From an uncultured Treponema sp. (lineage in GTDB: Bacteria; Spirochaetota; Spirochaetia; Treponematales; Treponemataceae), in assembly GCA_947176045.1 (NCBI GenBank), contig CAMWPF010000025.1, positions 1 through 10,882 on the forward strand: 10,882 bases of DNA, given 5' to 3'. Positions 1 through 7,025 of the stretch are shown here, piece after piece. How positions within the stretch are numbered: the stretch's first letter is position 1; every line of letters begins with the position of its first letter. Under the pieces are notes generated by a model that saw only the letters and a list, made by a program, of their open reading frames with translations, ran no database searches and was not told where the DNA came from. The translations under genes were made by a program, and so were the position numbers.

Positions 1-1
1 A

Positions 2-862
2 CGCCGGGAGTCCGCCGCCGCCAATACGAGAGAATCCGCCAAAAAGGAATTCGCCGCGAACGTGCGTGCTCTGCGCGTTGAAGCGGCGCGCATTGCAGAT
101 TCGTCCGCAGTTTCGGATGGACTGGCGGAAGACGGCGGCGCGTGCGGCGGTGAAAATCCGGCGGAGCCGCTGATTGAAATGCGCGGAGTGAACGTCGGCT
201 GGGACGGCAATCTGGTTCTCAAGGATTTGTCTTGGACGCTGCATAGGAACGAGCATTGGCTGATCCGCGGGCCGAACGGCTCCGGCAAGACGACGTTCCT
301 GGAATTGATAACCGGCGACAATATGCAGGTGTTCTGCAACGACGTCCGACTGTTCGGAAGGCGGCGCGGTTCCGGCGAGACTGTCTGGGACATCCGCCGC
401 CGTCTCGGAATTGTTTCGTACCGCCTTCATGTGGAATACAGGATGCTGGGCGGCTGTCCGTTGCGGGACGTCGTCGTTTCCGGATTCCATGATTCCATCG
501 GCTTGTATGAGGCGCAGTCCGACGTGGAGGCCGCCGCGGCGGAAAAATGGCTTTCGCTGGGCGGATTTGCCGGGCGCTGGGACGAATCGTTCGGCAGCCT
601 GAGCTACGGCGAGCAGCGCGCGGTTCTGATTCTGCGCGCCGCCGTCAAATGTCCGGCCGTCATGATTTTGGACGAGCCGTGCCACGGGCTTGATGAGCAG
701 TTCCGCCGGAAGATTCTGGATTTGCTGGAAATTATTGCTGAAAGCCGCACGACGACGCTGCTTCATGTGACGCACGAGCCGTCCGAAGTCCTGCCCTGCG
801 AGAAGCACATCCTCGAACTGCATCCAGACGAACAGCCGATGTACCGAATTTTGGAATTATAG
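2..862 (+). CDS. modF: ModF-like ABC ATPase, C-terminal ATP-binding domain (5' partial)
   Basis: The reading frame is open to the left edge, so the gene begins outside the window; a GTG at 62 is a possible but unlikely start. Numbering from that GTG, the ATPase domain shows Walker A GPNGSGKTT (70-78), signature LSYGEQR (180-186), Walker B VMILDEP (200-206), D-loop GLDE (209-212) and switch His in VTH (238). The stretch FGRRRGSGETVWDI (98-111) followed by SGFHDSIGLY is, from memory, characteristic of the second ATPase domain of ModF/PhrA, a duplicated soluble ABC protein linked to molybdate loci. About 55 Ala/Ser/Glu-rich residues precede the domain and may be an inter-domain linker. No Gln lies at the usual Q-loop place (about 118-120, VSY), which I also recall for ModF. 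No transmembrane segment is visible. The ATPase assignment is firm; ModF is likely; its exact role is not established. Confidence 0.88.
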   Translation, partial: RRESAAANTRESAKKEFAANVRALRVEAARIADSSAVSDGLAEDGGACGGENPAEPLIEMRGVNVGWDGNLVLKDLSWTLHRNEHWLIRGPNGSGKTTFLELITGDNMQVFCNDVRLFGRRRGSGETVWDIRRRLGIVSYRLHVEYRMLGGCPLRDVVVSGFHDSIGLYEAQSDVEAAAAEKWLSLGGFAGRWDESFGSLSYGEQRAVLILRAAVKCPAVMILDEPCHGLDEQFRRKILDLLEIIAESRTTTLLHVTHEPSEVLPCEKHILELHPDEQPMYRILEL

Positions 863-891
863 AACCGCGGCTTTTTATGATTTTGAAATGC

Positions 892-899
892 AAGGGGAG
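892..899 (+). promoter_or_regulatory. Shine-Dalgarno site that sets the GH18 gene start
   Basis: AAGGGGAG lies 6 bases upstream of the ATG at 906. It overlaps the beginning of the frame opened by an ATG at 888, so it supports 906 as the true start. It is the strongest Shine-Dalgarno match seen in the window. Confidence 0.75.
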
Positions 900-905
900 T
901 TTTCG

Positions 906-1970
906 ATGAATAAAATTATAATTGAAAGAAATATGTTTTTTCAGAATATCAGCAGAACGCTCCGGCATTCCGCGGCGGCGGCAGGCATATGCGCCGTTTT
1001 GATTTTGGCGGCTGCCTGTTCGACGGCATCTTCTGTCGGAAATATCAAGCTGGCGTACAAGCCCAAAAGCGTGGCGGGCGCTCCGGCCGTGTTCCGCGAA
1101 ACATGGGGCTGGGTGATGAACGGCCGCGAGTCCGAATTGAATCCCGGCGTTCCGATTACAGACATCGGTTATTTTGCCGCGGAAGTCAATTCGTATGGCG
1201 AGTTGGAAGGCGTTCCCGACCGCAAGAAGCTGCGGGGCTATGCCGGGCGCGTGCATCTCGTGCTGGTGTGCGACAGCCGCGCGCTGACGCATTTCGTGCT
1301 CGATCCGCAGTTCGGAATTCATGAGAAGATGGTCGCGCAGATTGCGTCCGCCGCGGAGCCGTTCGACGGAATTCAAGTTGACTATGAGCTGATTCCTGGA
1401 CGCGACGCCAAGAATTTCATGCTGTTCTTGAAGAATCTGGGCGCCGCCGCAAAGAAGGACGGAAAGCTGTTCTCTGTATGCGTGCCCGCGCGCGTAAAGA
1501 CGATTTCAGACGATGTGTTTCCGTATGCGGACATTGCGCAGATTGCCGACCGCGTGGTCATCATGGCGTACGACGAGCATTGGTCGACGAGCAAGCCGGG
1601 CGCCATCGCTTCCGTTGCGTGGTGCGAAAAAATCGTGAATTATGCTGCGGCCGTCGTTCCGAATGAAAAGCTGGTGATGGGACTGCCGTTCTACGGACGC
1701 ACATGGGCGGATCAGAAGACGGCGCAGGGCTGGTACTTCAGCGGCATGAACCGCATCATGCGCGAGAACGACGCTGGAAAGGTGAAGTATGTGAACGATG
1801 TGCCGACCGTCTCAATAGAAATGAACGTCAACGTCGTCGGCTGGTTCGAGGACGCGTACTCCACCGTGCAGAAGCTGCGTCTCTATGAATCGAAAGGCGT
1901 CGGCGCGGTTGCGTTCTGGCGCATCGGGCAGGAAGACCCGGAAGTCTGGAACTGGCTTTCCGTGGAATGA
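906..1970 (+). CDS. GH18 family glycoside hydrolase, predicted lipoprotein
   Basis: This 354-residue protein is predicted to cleave beta-1,4-linked N-acetylglucosamine polymers (chitin- or peptidoglycan-like) at the cell surface or in the periplasm. A basic N-terminus and hydrophobic stretch (about 22-37) end in the lipobox AAAC with Cys38, indicating lipidation. The GH18 strand-4 motif reads DGIQVDYE (154-161): Glu161 is the expected acid catalyst and Asp159 its neighbour, but the middle Asp of DxxDxDxE is Gln. Further GH18 signatures are VIMAYDEHW (218-226), GLPFYGRTW (259-267) and GVGAVAFWRIGQED (331-344). The overall look is that of YaaH/SleL-like GH18 enzymes. The gene starts 43 bases after the ModF-like gene with no clear terminator between, so co-transcription is possible. 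An ATG at 888 would add six residues but lacks its own ribosome site. Family is confident; substrate unknown. Confidence 0.9.
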   Translation: MNKIIIERNMFFQNISRTLRHSAAAAGICAVLILAAACSTASSVGNIKLAYKPKSVAGAPAVFRETWGWVMNGRESELNPGVPITDIGYFAAEVNSYGELEGVPDRKKLRGYAGRVHLVLVCDSRALTHFVLDPQFGIHEKMVAQIASAAEPFDGIQVDYELIPGRDAKNFMLFLKNLGAAAKKDGKLFSVCVPARVKTISDDVFPYADIAQIADRVVIMAYDEHWSTSKPGAIASVAWCEKIVNYAAAVVPNEKLVMGLPFYGRTWADQKTAQGWYFSGMNRIMRENDAGKVKYVNDVPTVSIEMNVNVVGWFEDAYSTVQKLRLYESKGVGAVAFWRIGQEDPEVWNWLSVE

Positions 1971-2047
1971 AAGGCATGAGCCATGTGAAGAACTGTTCTC
2001 CGGAAGGAAGCTGAAGCTGCGTCCTGTAGAAATCGAAGCGGAATGAA

Positions 2048-2827
2048 TTACAGCGTCCTGCGGTGCAGCTCGTAGAGCAGGACGCCCGCCGCGACGCTGA
2101 CGTTCAGGCTGTCAATTTTTCCGCACGTCGGAATTGAGACGGCGGCGTCGCACTGTTCGGAAAGGAGCCGGGAGATGCCGGAGCCTTCGCTTCCCATGAC
2201 AAGGACGCGGCGCGGCGCGAAGTCGTATCGTTCTATGCCTGCGCCGCCTGCATCCGCGCCGTAAATCCAGAATCCATTTTCCTTGAGGCGTTGTACGGCG
2301 CGTACAAGGTTTGTTACAACTGCCACGGGAACCCACGCGCTCGCGCCCGCGCTGGAACGGGCGATGACTTCGTTGTTGGAGATGTCATTCACGCCGCGCC
2401 GTTCCGGCAGAATCACGAGCGCCGCGCCGAACTGGTCGCAGCTCCGCAGGATTGCGCCGACATTGTGCGGATCGGTTACGGAGTCCAGCACGACGACGGT
2501 CAACGGCTTTTCCGGCGCCTCCGCGGCGGCGGAAATCCAGCTGTCGAAATCGACGACATTCTGCGCCTTTGCCGCGCCGCCGCTTATGCGGAGGACGATG
2601 CCGCGGTGTTCCTGCAATGCAGCCGACTGCCGGCGGAGCATTCCGTCCAGTTCGCGTTCCTCCGCTTTGGCGCAGGCGATGCCATTCTTTTCCGCGGCGG
2701 CGAGAATCTTTTTGACGCGCGGACCGGGCTTGCTGTAGAAAATGTGCAGTCCGGCGGCGTCGGATTTTTTTGCCTGCACGATGCGTTCTTCAATTGCATG
2801 GAATCCAGTGATATATATTTCCGACAT
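2048..2827 (-). CDS. rlmB: 23S rRNA 2'-O-ribose methyltransferase, RlmB/TrmH family (SPOUT)
   Basis: This 259-residue protein has RlmB architecture: a small N-terminal substrate-binding domain (about 1-80, starting MSEIYITGFHAIEE) and a C-terminal knotted SPOUT domain. SPOUT motif 1 is LDSVTDPHNVGAILRSCDQF (114-133) with the conserved Asn and catalytic Arg; motif 2 is VMGSEGSGIS (210-219); motif 3 is SLNVSVAAGVLLYEL (240-254). The family transfers a methyl group from S-adenosylmethionine to a ribose 2'-OH; RlmB itself modifies G2251 of 23S rRNA. A TTG at 2848 would add seven residues, but ATG 2827 fits the usual family N-terminus. No good Shine-Dalgarno is seen upstream. The gene is downstream of the SEC-C gene on the same strand, with a probable terminator between them, and converges on the GH18 gene. 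Family is confident; the exact rRNA target is inferred. Confidence 0.93.
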   Translation of the reverse strand: MSEIYITGFHAIEERIVQAKKSDAAGLHIFYSKPGPRVKKILAAAEKNGIACAKAEERELDGMLRRQSAALQEHRGIVLRISGGAAKAQNVVDFDSWISAAAEAPEKPLTVVVLDSVTDPHNVGAILRSCDQFGAALVILPERRGVNDISNNEVIARSSAGASAWVPVAVVTNLVRAVQRLKENGFWIYGADAGGAGIERYDFAPRRVLVMGSEGSGISRLLSEQCDAAVSIPTCGKIDSLNVSVAAGVLLYELHRRTL

Positions 2828-2862
2828 GGTGGTAGTTTGGCGCTTCAATTTTTCCGCAGAAC

Positions 2863-2900
2863 AAAAAAGAAGATGCGCGGCAGCGCACTATTGGCCGCGC
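2863..2900 (-). terminator. Probable intrinsic terminator after the SEC-C gene
   Basis: Read on the minus strand, a 6-bp GC stem (GCGCGG with CCGCGC, loop 14) is followed directly by a T-rich tract ending in TTTTTT. A competing 7-bp stem (GCAGCGC with GCGCTGC, plus-strand 2880-2886 and 2897-2903) shares the region. It lies between the SEC-C stop codon and the rlmB start. Confidence 0.5.
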
Positions 2901-2907
2901 TGCTGCT

Positions 2908-3411
2908 TCAATTCCTTCCGCAGCATTGCTTGTATTTCTTGCCGGAGCCGCAGGGACACGGCTCGTTGCGTCCGATTTTGCGTCCTTCGCGCTTGACGGT
3001 CGTCGTAATCAGCGTGCCGGAAACGTACTTCCAGTCGCCGTTGATTTTCTTGAACGCGGCGACTTCGTGATGGACGTCGCGCATCTGCTTCAACGTATAT
3101 GCCGCGGTGAATTCGACGACGCCTTCGTCGTCTGATTCGCCGCCTTTTTCCGTATTCAAGATGGAAAGACCGTGCCACGTCGAGTTGCGGCTCCAGTCCT
3201 CCGTCGCCTTCCGGTCGATGTCCTCGATGCCTTCGCCCTTTTCACACGAATTGATGATGAAGTCGATTCCGCCCGTTACATAGGCGGAATAGCGCGCGCG
3301 CATCAAGGCTTCCGCGGTGGCGGCTTTTGCCGTTCCGTTGATGATTGGCTCGCAGCAGTCGGCGTATTTTTTTCCCGAACCGCACGGGCAGCTTTCAATT
3401 GTTTCGCTCAT
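2908..3411 (-). CDS. ychJ: YchJ-like protein with two SEC-C zinc-binding motifs
   Basis: This 167-residue protein begins and ends with a SEC-C metal-binding motif: CPCGSGKKYADCC (Cys8, 10, 19, 20) and CPCGSGKKYKQCC (Cys152, 154, 163, 164). The motif, first known from the SecA C-terminus, binds one zinc ion. The middle (about 27-140), with LMRARYSAYVTGGIDFI (36-52) and FKKINGDWKYV (120-130), matches the NTF2-like fold of the YchJ/UPF0225 family. The same order (SEC-C, NTF2-like, SEC-C) and similar length (about 150 residues) are found in E. coli YchJ. Its function is not established. A longer frame to 3504 is rejected because ATG 3411 gives the family N-terminus and a promoter lies immediately upstream. 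The -10 box is 6 bases from the ATG, so the message is probably leaderless. It is divergent from the epimerase operon. Confidence 0.92.
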   Translation of the reverse strand: MSETIESCPCGSGKKYADCCEPIINGTAKAATAEALMRARYSAYVTGGIDFIINSCEKGEGIEDIDRKATEDWSRNSTWHGLSILNTEKGGESDDEGVVEFTAAYTLKQMRDVHHEVAAFKKINGDWKYVSGTLITTTVKREGRKIGRNEPCPCGSGKKYKQCCGRN

Positions 3412-3417
3412 GGCTCC

Positions 3418-3446
3418 ACTATACCAAAATCTCCCGCCGTTTGCAA
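3418..3446 (-). promoter_or_regulatory. Sigma70-type promoter for the SEC-C gene, predicted leaderless
   Basis: On the minus strand, TTGCAA (3446-3441) and TATAGT (3423-3418) are separated by exactly 17 bases. Six bases (GGAGCC) separate the -10 box from the ATG at 3411, so transcription should begin at or within a base or two of the start codon. Confidence 0.65.
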
Positions 3447-3488
3447 TGCGGGCGGCGGCCATAAAAATCCTGCCGTCCGTTCCGCCGT

Positions 3489-3517
3489 TTGTCATACGCC
3501 GCAAATCCCGATATAAT
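3489..3517 (+). promoter_or_regulatory. Sigma70-type promoter for the epimerase-EFR1-MBL operon, predicted leaderless
   Basis: TTGTCA (3489-3494) and a perfect TATAAT (3512-3517) are separated by 17 bases. Seven bases separate the -10 box from the ATG at 3525. An ATG at 3516 overlaps the -10 box and so should not be transcribed from this promoter. Confidence 0.75.
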
Positions 3518-3524
3518 GAGCGAT

Positions 3525-5117
3525 ATGTCTGATAAGAAGAAAATAGTTGTCGCCGTAACGGGTTCCGACGGCGCGATGGGCGGCGAGGTTGTCGCGCATT
3601 TGTTGGATTCGGAGCGGCAGTTTGAGCTTCGGCTGTTTGTGTACGAAAACACGAAGCGGTTCCGGCCGTTCTTCAAGTCGCTTTTGAGGAAGGGCGCGGG
3701 GCGGATTGAGCTTGTGCGCGGAGACTTGAAGAACTACGCCGACGTGGAGCGGCTGGTTTCCGGCGCGGACTACGTCGTGCATTGCGGCGCGGTGATTCCG
3801 CCCAAGTCCGACCACAATCCTGAGAACACGTGGAACACGAATTTCATCGGAACGAAGAACATCGTTGACGCGGTTGCAAATAGCGGGCGCGCGGATGAAA
3901 TCAAGCTGGTCCACATTTCCACCGTCGCCGTGTACGGAAACCGCGACTACCATCATCCGTGGGCGCGCATGGGAGACCCGGTGATTTCGAGCGCCTACGA
4001 TTATTATTCCGCGGCGAAAGTCAAGGGCGAGCGGTACGTTCTGGAAAGCGGACTTCCGCACTGGGTCGTCCTGCGCCAGACGGCGGTGTACCATAAGTAT
4101 TTCCTTGCGAACAACATGAACGACGGGCTGATGTTCCACACGTGCTGGAACGCGCCGTTCGAGTGGATTACCGACCGTGACAGCGGCCGCATGATTGAGC
4201 ATCTGGTTGAGCGCGACATGGACGGCCTGCTGGAAGGATTCTGGCAGAACGACTACAACATCGGCGGCGGCGCTCCGTGCCGGGAGACGGGCTACGAAGT
4301 GTTCAATTCGGGCTTCGGACTGATGGGCGCGTCGGCGGAAGCGTTTTTCGAGCCGCACTGGAACATTCCGCGCAACTTTCACGGCGTCTGGTACACGGAT
4401 TCCCACATTTTGGACAAGTGGCTCGGCTACCGCAGCGAGTCGAGCGCGGATTTCTGGAAGCGGATGGCGAAGTCGCTGTGGTACTACAAGCTCGGACGGA
4501 TTGTGCCTGCGCCGCTGATCCGCAAGCTTGCGATTGAGCGGCTGCTCAAGAACAGCAACGCGCCCATGAACTGGATCCGGCTGGGAAAGAGGGGCAGGAT
4601 TGACGCGTTCTTCGGCGGCAGGAAGGCGTTTGAGAAGCTGCCGCGGAAGTGGGAGGATTTTCCGCTCCTTGCGAAGAACCGCACGCCGGACGGCGAAATC
4701 GACTACGAGGATTTGAAGGACGAGGCGAAGGCGTTCCGCTACCGCCTGCATCACGGCTACGACGAGACGAAGCCGGACGGAGAGCTTTCGATTGACGACA
4801 TGAGGAGCGCGGCGGAATTCCGCGGAGGCTCGCTTGTTTCCGAACGCATGAAGGCGGGCGCCCTGCATACAAAGCTTGAATGGAAGTGCCACAACGGACA
4901 CGTGTTCCATGCGACGCCGTTCACGGTTCTGAAGGCAGGATTCTGGTGCCCGGAGTGCTGCGAGGCCGCTCCCTGGGCGTTCGACAAGGCGGCGGCGCGG
5001 ATTCCGTTCTACGCGCAGATTTGGTACGACACGCATTCCGCGGCGGAGGAAGGCTGCGTCTATCCGTACGATGAGCATGAGGACGATGATATGCTCCGCC
5101 CGGTGGAAAAGCTGTGA
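3525..5117 (+). CDS. NAD(P)-dependent epimerase/dehydratase-like protein with C-terminal zinc-finger-like module
   Basis: This 530-residue protein is an extended short-chain dehydrogenase/reductase followed by an unusual tail. The Rossmann nucleotide loop is TGSDGAMG (12-19), followed by GDLKN (66-70), an HCGAVIPP segment (86-93), VHISTVAVYGN (129-139, with the Ser/Thr of the active site) and YYSAAK (160-165, catalytic YxxxK). These fit epimerase/dehydratase chemistry on a nucleotide sugar or similar substrate; the substrate is unknown. Typical members have about 310-340 residues. The remainder includes a charged region (about 310-440) and a putative Zn site, WKCHNGH (453-459) and WCPEC (474-478), with ligands Cys455, His459, Cys475 and Cys478, then an acidic end. 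Start 3525 is preferred to TTG 3489 or ATG 3516 because both lie within the promoter. It heads a three-gene operon, its stop overlapping the EFR1 start. SDR family is firm; the Zn module is inferred from motif spacing. Confidence 0.9.
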   Translation: MSDKKKIVVAVTGSDGAMGGEVVAHLLDSERQFELRLFVYENTKRFRPFFKSLLRKGAGRIELVRGDLKNYADVERLVSGADYVVHCGAVIPPKSDHNPENTWNTNFIGTKNIVDAVANSGRADEIKLVHISTVAVYGNRDYHHPWARMGDPVISSAYDYYSAAKVKGERYVLESGLPHWVVLRQTAVYHKYFLANNMNDGLMFHTCWNAPFEWITDRDSGRMIEHLVERDMDGLLEGFWQNDYNIGGGAPCRETGYEVFNSGFGLMGASAEAFFEPHWNIPRNFHGVWYTDSHILDKWLGYRSESSADFWKRMAKSLWYYKLGRIVPAPLIRKLAIERLLKNSNAPMNWIRLGKRGRIDAFFGGRKAFEKLPRKWEDFPLLAKNRTPDGEIDYEDLKDEAKAFRYRLHHGYDETKPDGELSIDDMRSAAEFRGGSLVSERMKAGALHTKLEWKCHNGHVFHATPFTVLKAGFWCPECCEAAPWAFDKAAARIPFYAQIWYDTHSAAEEGCVYPYDEHEDDDMLRPVEKL

Positions 5118-6142
5118 TGAAGAAGGCGGTCATTTATGTCTTCTCCGGCACGGGAAACACGCGCCTTGTCGCCGGATTGTACAAGAACTATCTGTCGGAA
5201 TACGAGACGTCCGTCGTCGACGTGAACCTTGCTGCGCTCAACGGATTGCGGCGCGCCGCAGAGTCCGGCGGGGCGGAATGTTCCGTTCCACATCCGGCGG
5301 AATTTGATTTGATTGGATTCGGCTACCCGGTGCACGGATTCAACGCGCCGAAAATCATGGTGGACTTCGCGCGGCTGCTTCCGGCGGCGGGCGGAAAGGA
5401 CGCGTTCATCTTCAAGACGAGCGGCGAAGGGCTTTCGTTCAACAATTATTCGTCGCAGAAACTGATTCAGATTTTGGAGCGCAAGGGATTTTCATTTTTG
5501 TGCGAGCGCCATTACGTGATGCCGTACAATATGATTTTCCGCCACACGCCCGAAATGGTGAAGAGCGAATACATTTATGCGGACGCGATGGTGCGCCTCA
5601 ACGCCCGCGAAATTGCGGACGGAATCCGGGAGTCCGTCCATACGAATCCGCTCAAGGCGTGGTTCGTCCCGATTGTAAGAATCGAATGGCTGTACGCGCA
5701 GCTGCAAGGGCCGGCGATGCGCGTCGACATGAAGAAGTGCGTCCGCTGCAACAAGTGCGTCCGCGGCTGCCCGCTGGAGAACATTTCGTTTGACGGAACG
5801 AAATTCCGTTTCGGAACGAACTGCGCGCTGTGCGTGAAATGCTCGTTCAACTGCCCGACGCGCGCCATCAGCATCGGACTGCTCAACGGCTGGCGTATCA
5901 ACGGAAGCTACAAAATTAAAGAAACCGCCGCAAATCCAGACGTCGCGTTTCCGTACTTCGGCGGAAACCTGCGCGGCTTGAAGCGCTGGCTGTACTACGG
6001 CTACTACCGCCGGTGCGACGAGAAGCTTTCTGCCGCCGGAATAGAACTGCGCGTTCCCGCGCTTCCGAATGCTTCCAGCGGACGGACTGAGCCGCTCGGG
6101 GCGGAATCCGCCGCTGGCGTTCAGGACGGCGGGACGTGCTGA
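5117..6142 (+). CDS. EFR1 family flavodoxin-ferredoxin protein (2x[4Fe-4S])
   Basis: This 341-residue cytoplasmic redox protein fuses a flavodoxin-like domain to a bacterial ferredoxin domain. The N-terminus VIYVFSGTGNTRLVAG carries the FMN phosphate-binding loop SGTGNT (10-15); FGYPVHGFNAPK (68-79) and FKTSGEG (99-105) are further flavodoxin-fold segments near the flavin. Two complete [4Fe-4S] motifs follow: Cys208, 211, 214, 218 (CVRCNKCVRGCP) and Cys236, 239, 242, 246 (CALCVKCSFNCP). Such proteins shuttle electrons between flavin and iron-sulfur clusters; the partners here are unknown. The last 30 or so residues look low-complexity. ATG 5117 overlaps the preceding stop (TGATG); a GTG one codon earlier is possible. 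Position 2 in the operon suggests it may supply electrons to the upstream oxidoreductase, which is inference. Confidence 0.92.
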   Translation: MKKAVIYVFSGTGNTRLVAGLYKNYLSEYETSVVDVNLAALNGLRRAAESGGAECSVPHPAEFDLIGFGYPVHGFNAPKIMVDFARLLPAAGGKDAFIFKTSGEGLSFNNYSSQKLIQILERKGFSFLCERHYVMPYNMIFRHTPEMVKSEYIYADAMVRLNAREIADGIRESVHTNPLKAWFVPIVRIEWLYAQLQGPAMRVDMKKCVRCNKCVRGCPLENISFDGTKFRFGTNCALCVKCSFNCPTRAISIGLLNGWRINGSYKIKETAANPDVAFPYFGGNLRGLKRWLYYGYYRRCDEKLSAAGIELRVPALPNASSGRTEPLGAESAAGVQDGGTC

Positions 6143-6792
6143 TGGAGATGCAGGAAGAAGTCCGCCGGATTCGGTGCGGCAGCGGAAACTGCTACCTCGT
6201 CTCGAACGGGGAGGATGCGGTTCTTGTCGATACGGCGCGGAAGAAGTATCGGAACAAGATTCTACGCGCGTGCCGTCCGTTCCGCGTTCGCCTGATTGTT
6301 TTGACGCACGGACATATCGACCATGTTCAGAACGCGGCGTTCCTTTCGCGGGAGCTTCATGCGCCTGTCGCACTGTCGGAGCGCGATGCGGACTTGCTTC
6401 GGGACAATCTGGCGCAGCCGCTGGAAGCGGAAACGCTTTCAGGACGACTGGTTCTTGCCGCATCCGCCGCGCTGCTCCGGTCGATGGATTTCGAGCCGTT
6501 CGTTCCCGATGTCTGCCTAGCTGACGGCGATGCGCTGGACGAATACGGAATTTCCGCGCGGATTGTGTTCGTTCCGGGGCATACGGACGGTTCGGTTGCG
6601 GTGGACGTCGCGGAACGGCACCTGTTCGTCGGCGACGCGCTCATGAACTTTCTGAGACCGACGGTTTCGCTGCTGTACCATGACAAGTCTGCCATGCTGG
6701 AAAGCGCGGAGAAAATCAGCGGGCTTGGCAGCCGGAAGATTTATTTCGGACACGGAAGCCCGGTTCAGAACCGGGAATGGACGCGCCGCTGA
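6142..6792 (+). CDS. Metallo-beta-lactamase fold hydrolase (glyoxalase II-like)
   Basis: This 216-residue protein has all five standard MBL metal-binding motifs. They are HGHIDH (His56, His58, Asp60, His61), PGHTDGS (His147), VGDAL (Asp165) and FGHGSP (His204). The first motif follows VRLIVLT, and NCYLVSNGEDAVLVDT (17-31... ) is the usual opening beta-strand pair with the conserved Asp. The fold normally holds two metal ions and hydrolyses thioesters, phosphoesters or lactones; overall it resembles the glyoxalase II/YcbL branch, but the substrate cannot be told from sequence. ATG 6142 overlaps the EFR1 stop (TGATG), indicating translational coupling. An upstream in-frame GTG (6136) and an internal ATG (6148) are alternatives. 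It is the last gene of the operon; the tRNA-Ala promoter begins about 35 bases after it and no intrinsic terminator is evident. Confidence 0.93.
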   Translation: MEMQEEVRRIRCGSGNCYLVSNGEDAVLVDTARKKYRNKILRACRPFRVRLIVLTHGHIDHVQNAAFLSRELHAPVALSERDADLLRDNLAQPLEAETLSGRLVLAASAALLRSMDFEPFVPDVCLADGDALDEYGISARIVFVPGHTDGSVAVDVAERHLFVGDALMNFLRPTVSLLYHDKSAMLESAEKISGLGSRKIYFGHGSPVQNREWTRR

Positions 6793-6826
6793 ACGCAGGA
6801 ACGTTCCGTTCCGCCGGACGGCGTCC

Positions 6827-6856
6827 TTGACAGCCGGCGCCTGTTTCTGATATGAT
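6827..6856 (+). promoter_or_regulatory. Promoter of tRNA-Ala
   Basis: A perfect TTGACA (6827-6832) and TATGAT (6851-6856) are separated by 18 bases. Predicted transcription starts about 5 bases before the mature tRNA. Confidence 0.75.
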
Positions 6857-6867
6857 AGAAAAATCAT

Positions 6868-6941
<74 letters not shown>

Positions 6942-6943
6942 TC

Positions 6944-6973
6944 AAGAACCGCGGAACGGCGGTTCTTTTTTTT
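6944..6973 (+). terminator. Intrinsic terminator of tRNA-Ala
   Basis: A perfect 9-bp stem (AAGAACCGC with GCGGTTCTT, loop GGAACG) runs into eight T residues, two bases after the tRNA. Confidence 0.92.
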
Positions 6974-7025
6974 GGAGCGCGGCGTTTGTGCGAAGGCGGC
7001 GCGGACAGGATTCGAGAGGTATAAA

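Noticed and set aside
888..905. An ATG at 888 as start of the GH18 gene
   Set aside because: The strong AAGGGGAG site lies inside this extension and is correctly spaced for ATG 906.
862..905. A possible terminator (CCGCGG followed by CTTTTT) after the ModF-like gene
   Set aside because: The palindrome has no loop and no adequate stem.
1971..2047. The gap between the convergent GH18 and rlmB genes
   Set aside because: No convincing stem with a T run, promoter or small gene was found.
2291..3070. A 259-codon plus-strand frame opposite rlmB and the SEC-C gene
   Set aside because: It crosses two genes with diagnostic motifs on the other strand and the terminator between them.
3492..5078. A 528-codon open frame on the minus strand opposite the epimerase gene
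   Set aside because: It is an antisense shadow of a GC-rich gene. Its translation is Arg/Val/His-rich without domain motifs, while the plus frame has full SDR motifs.
6075..6117. An inverted repeat CCAGCGG/CCGCTGG near the end of the EFR1 gene
   Set aside because: The stem is 7 bp with a loop of about 29 bases inside GC-rich coding sequence, so chance is likely and no function is supported.
5492..6463. A 323-codon minus-strand frame across the EFR1 and MBL genes
   Set aside because: It spans the junction of two well-supported genes and has a biased Arg/Ala/Ser composition with no recognisable domain.
6798..6826. Small palindromes (GGAACGTTCC and GGAC-GGC-GTCC) between the MBL gene and the tRNA-Ala promoter
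   Set aside because: The stems are short and no T run follows. They could end the operon mRNA or bind a regulator, but nothing further supports either.
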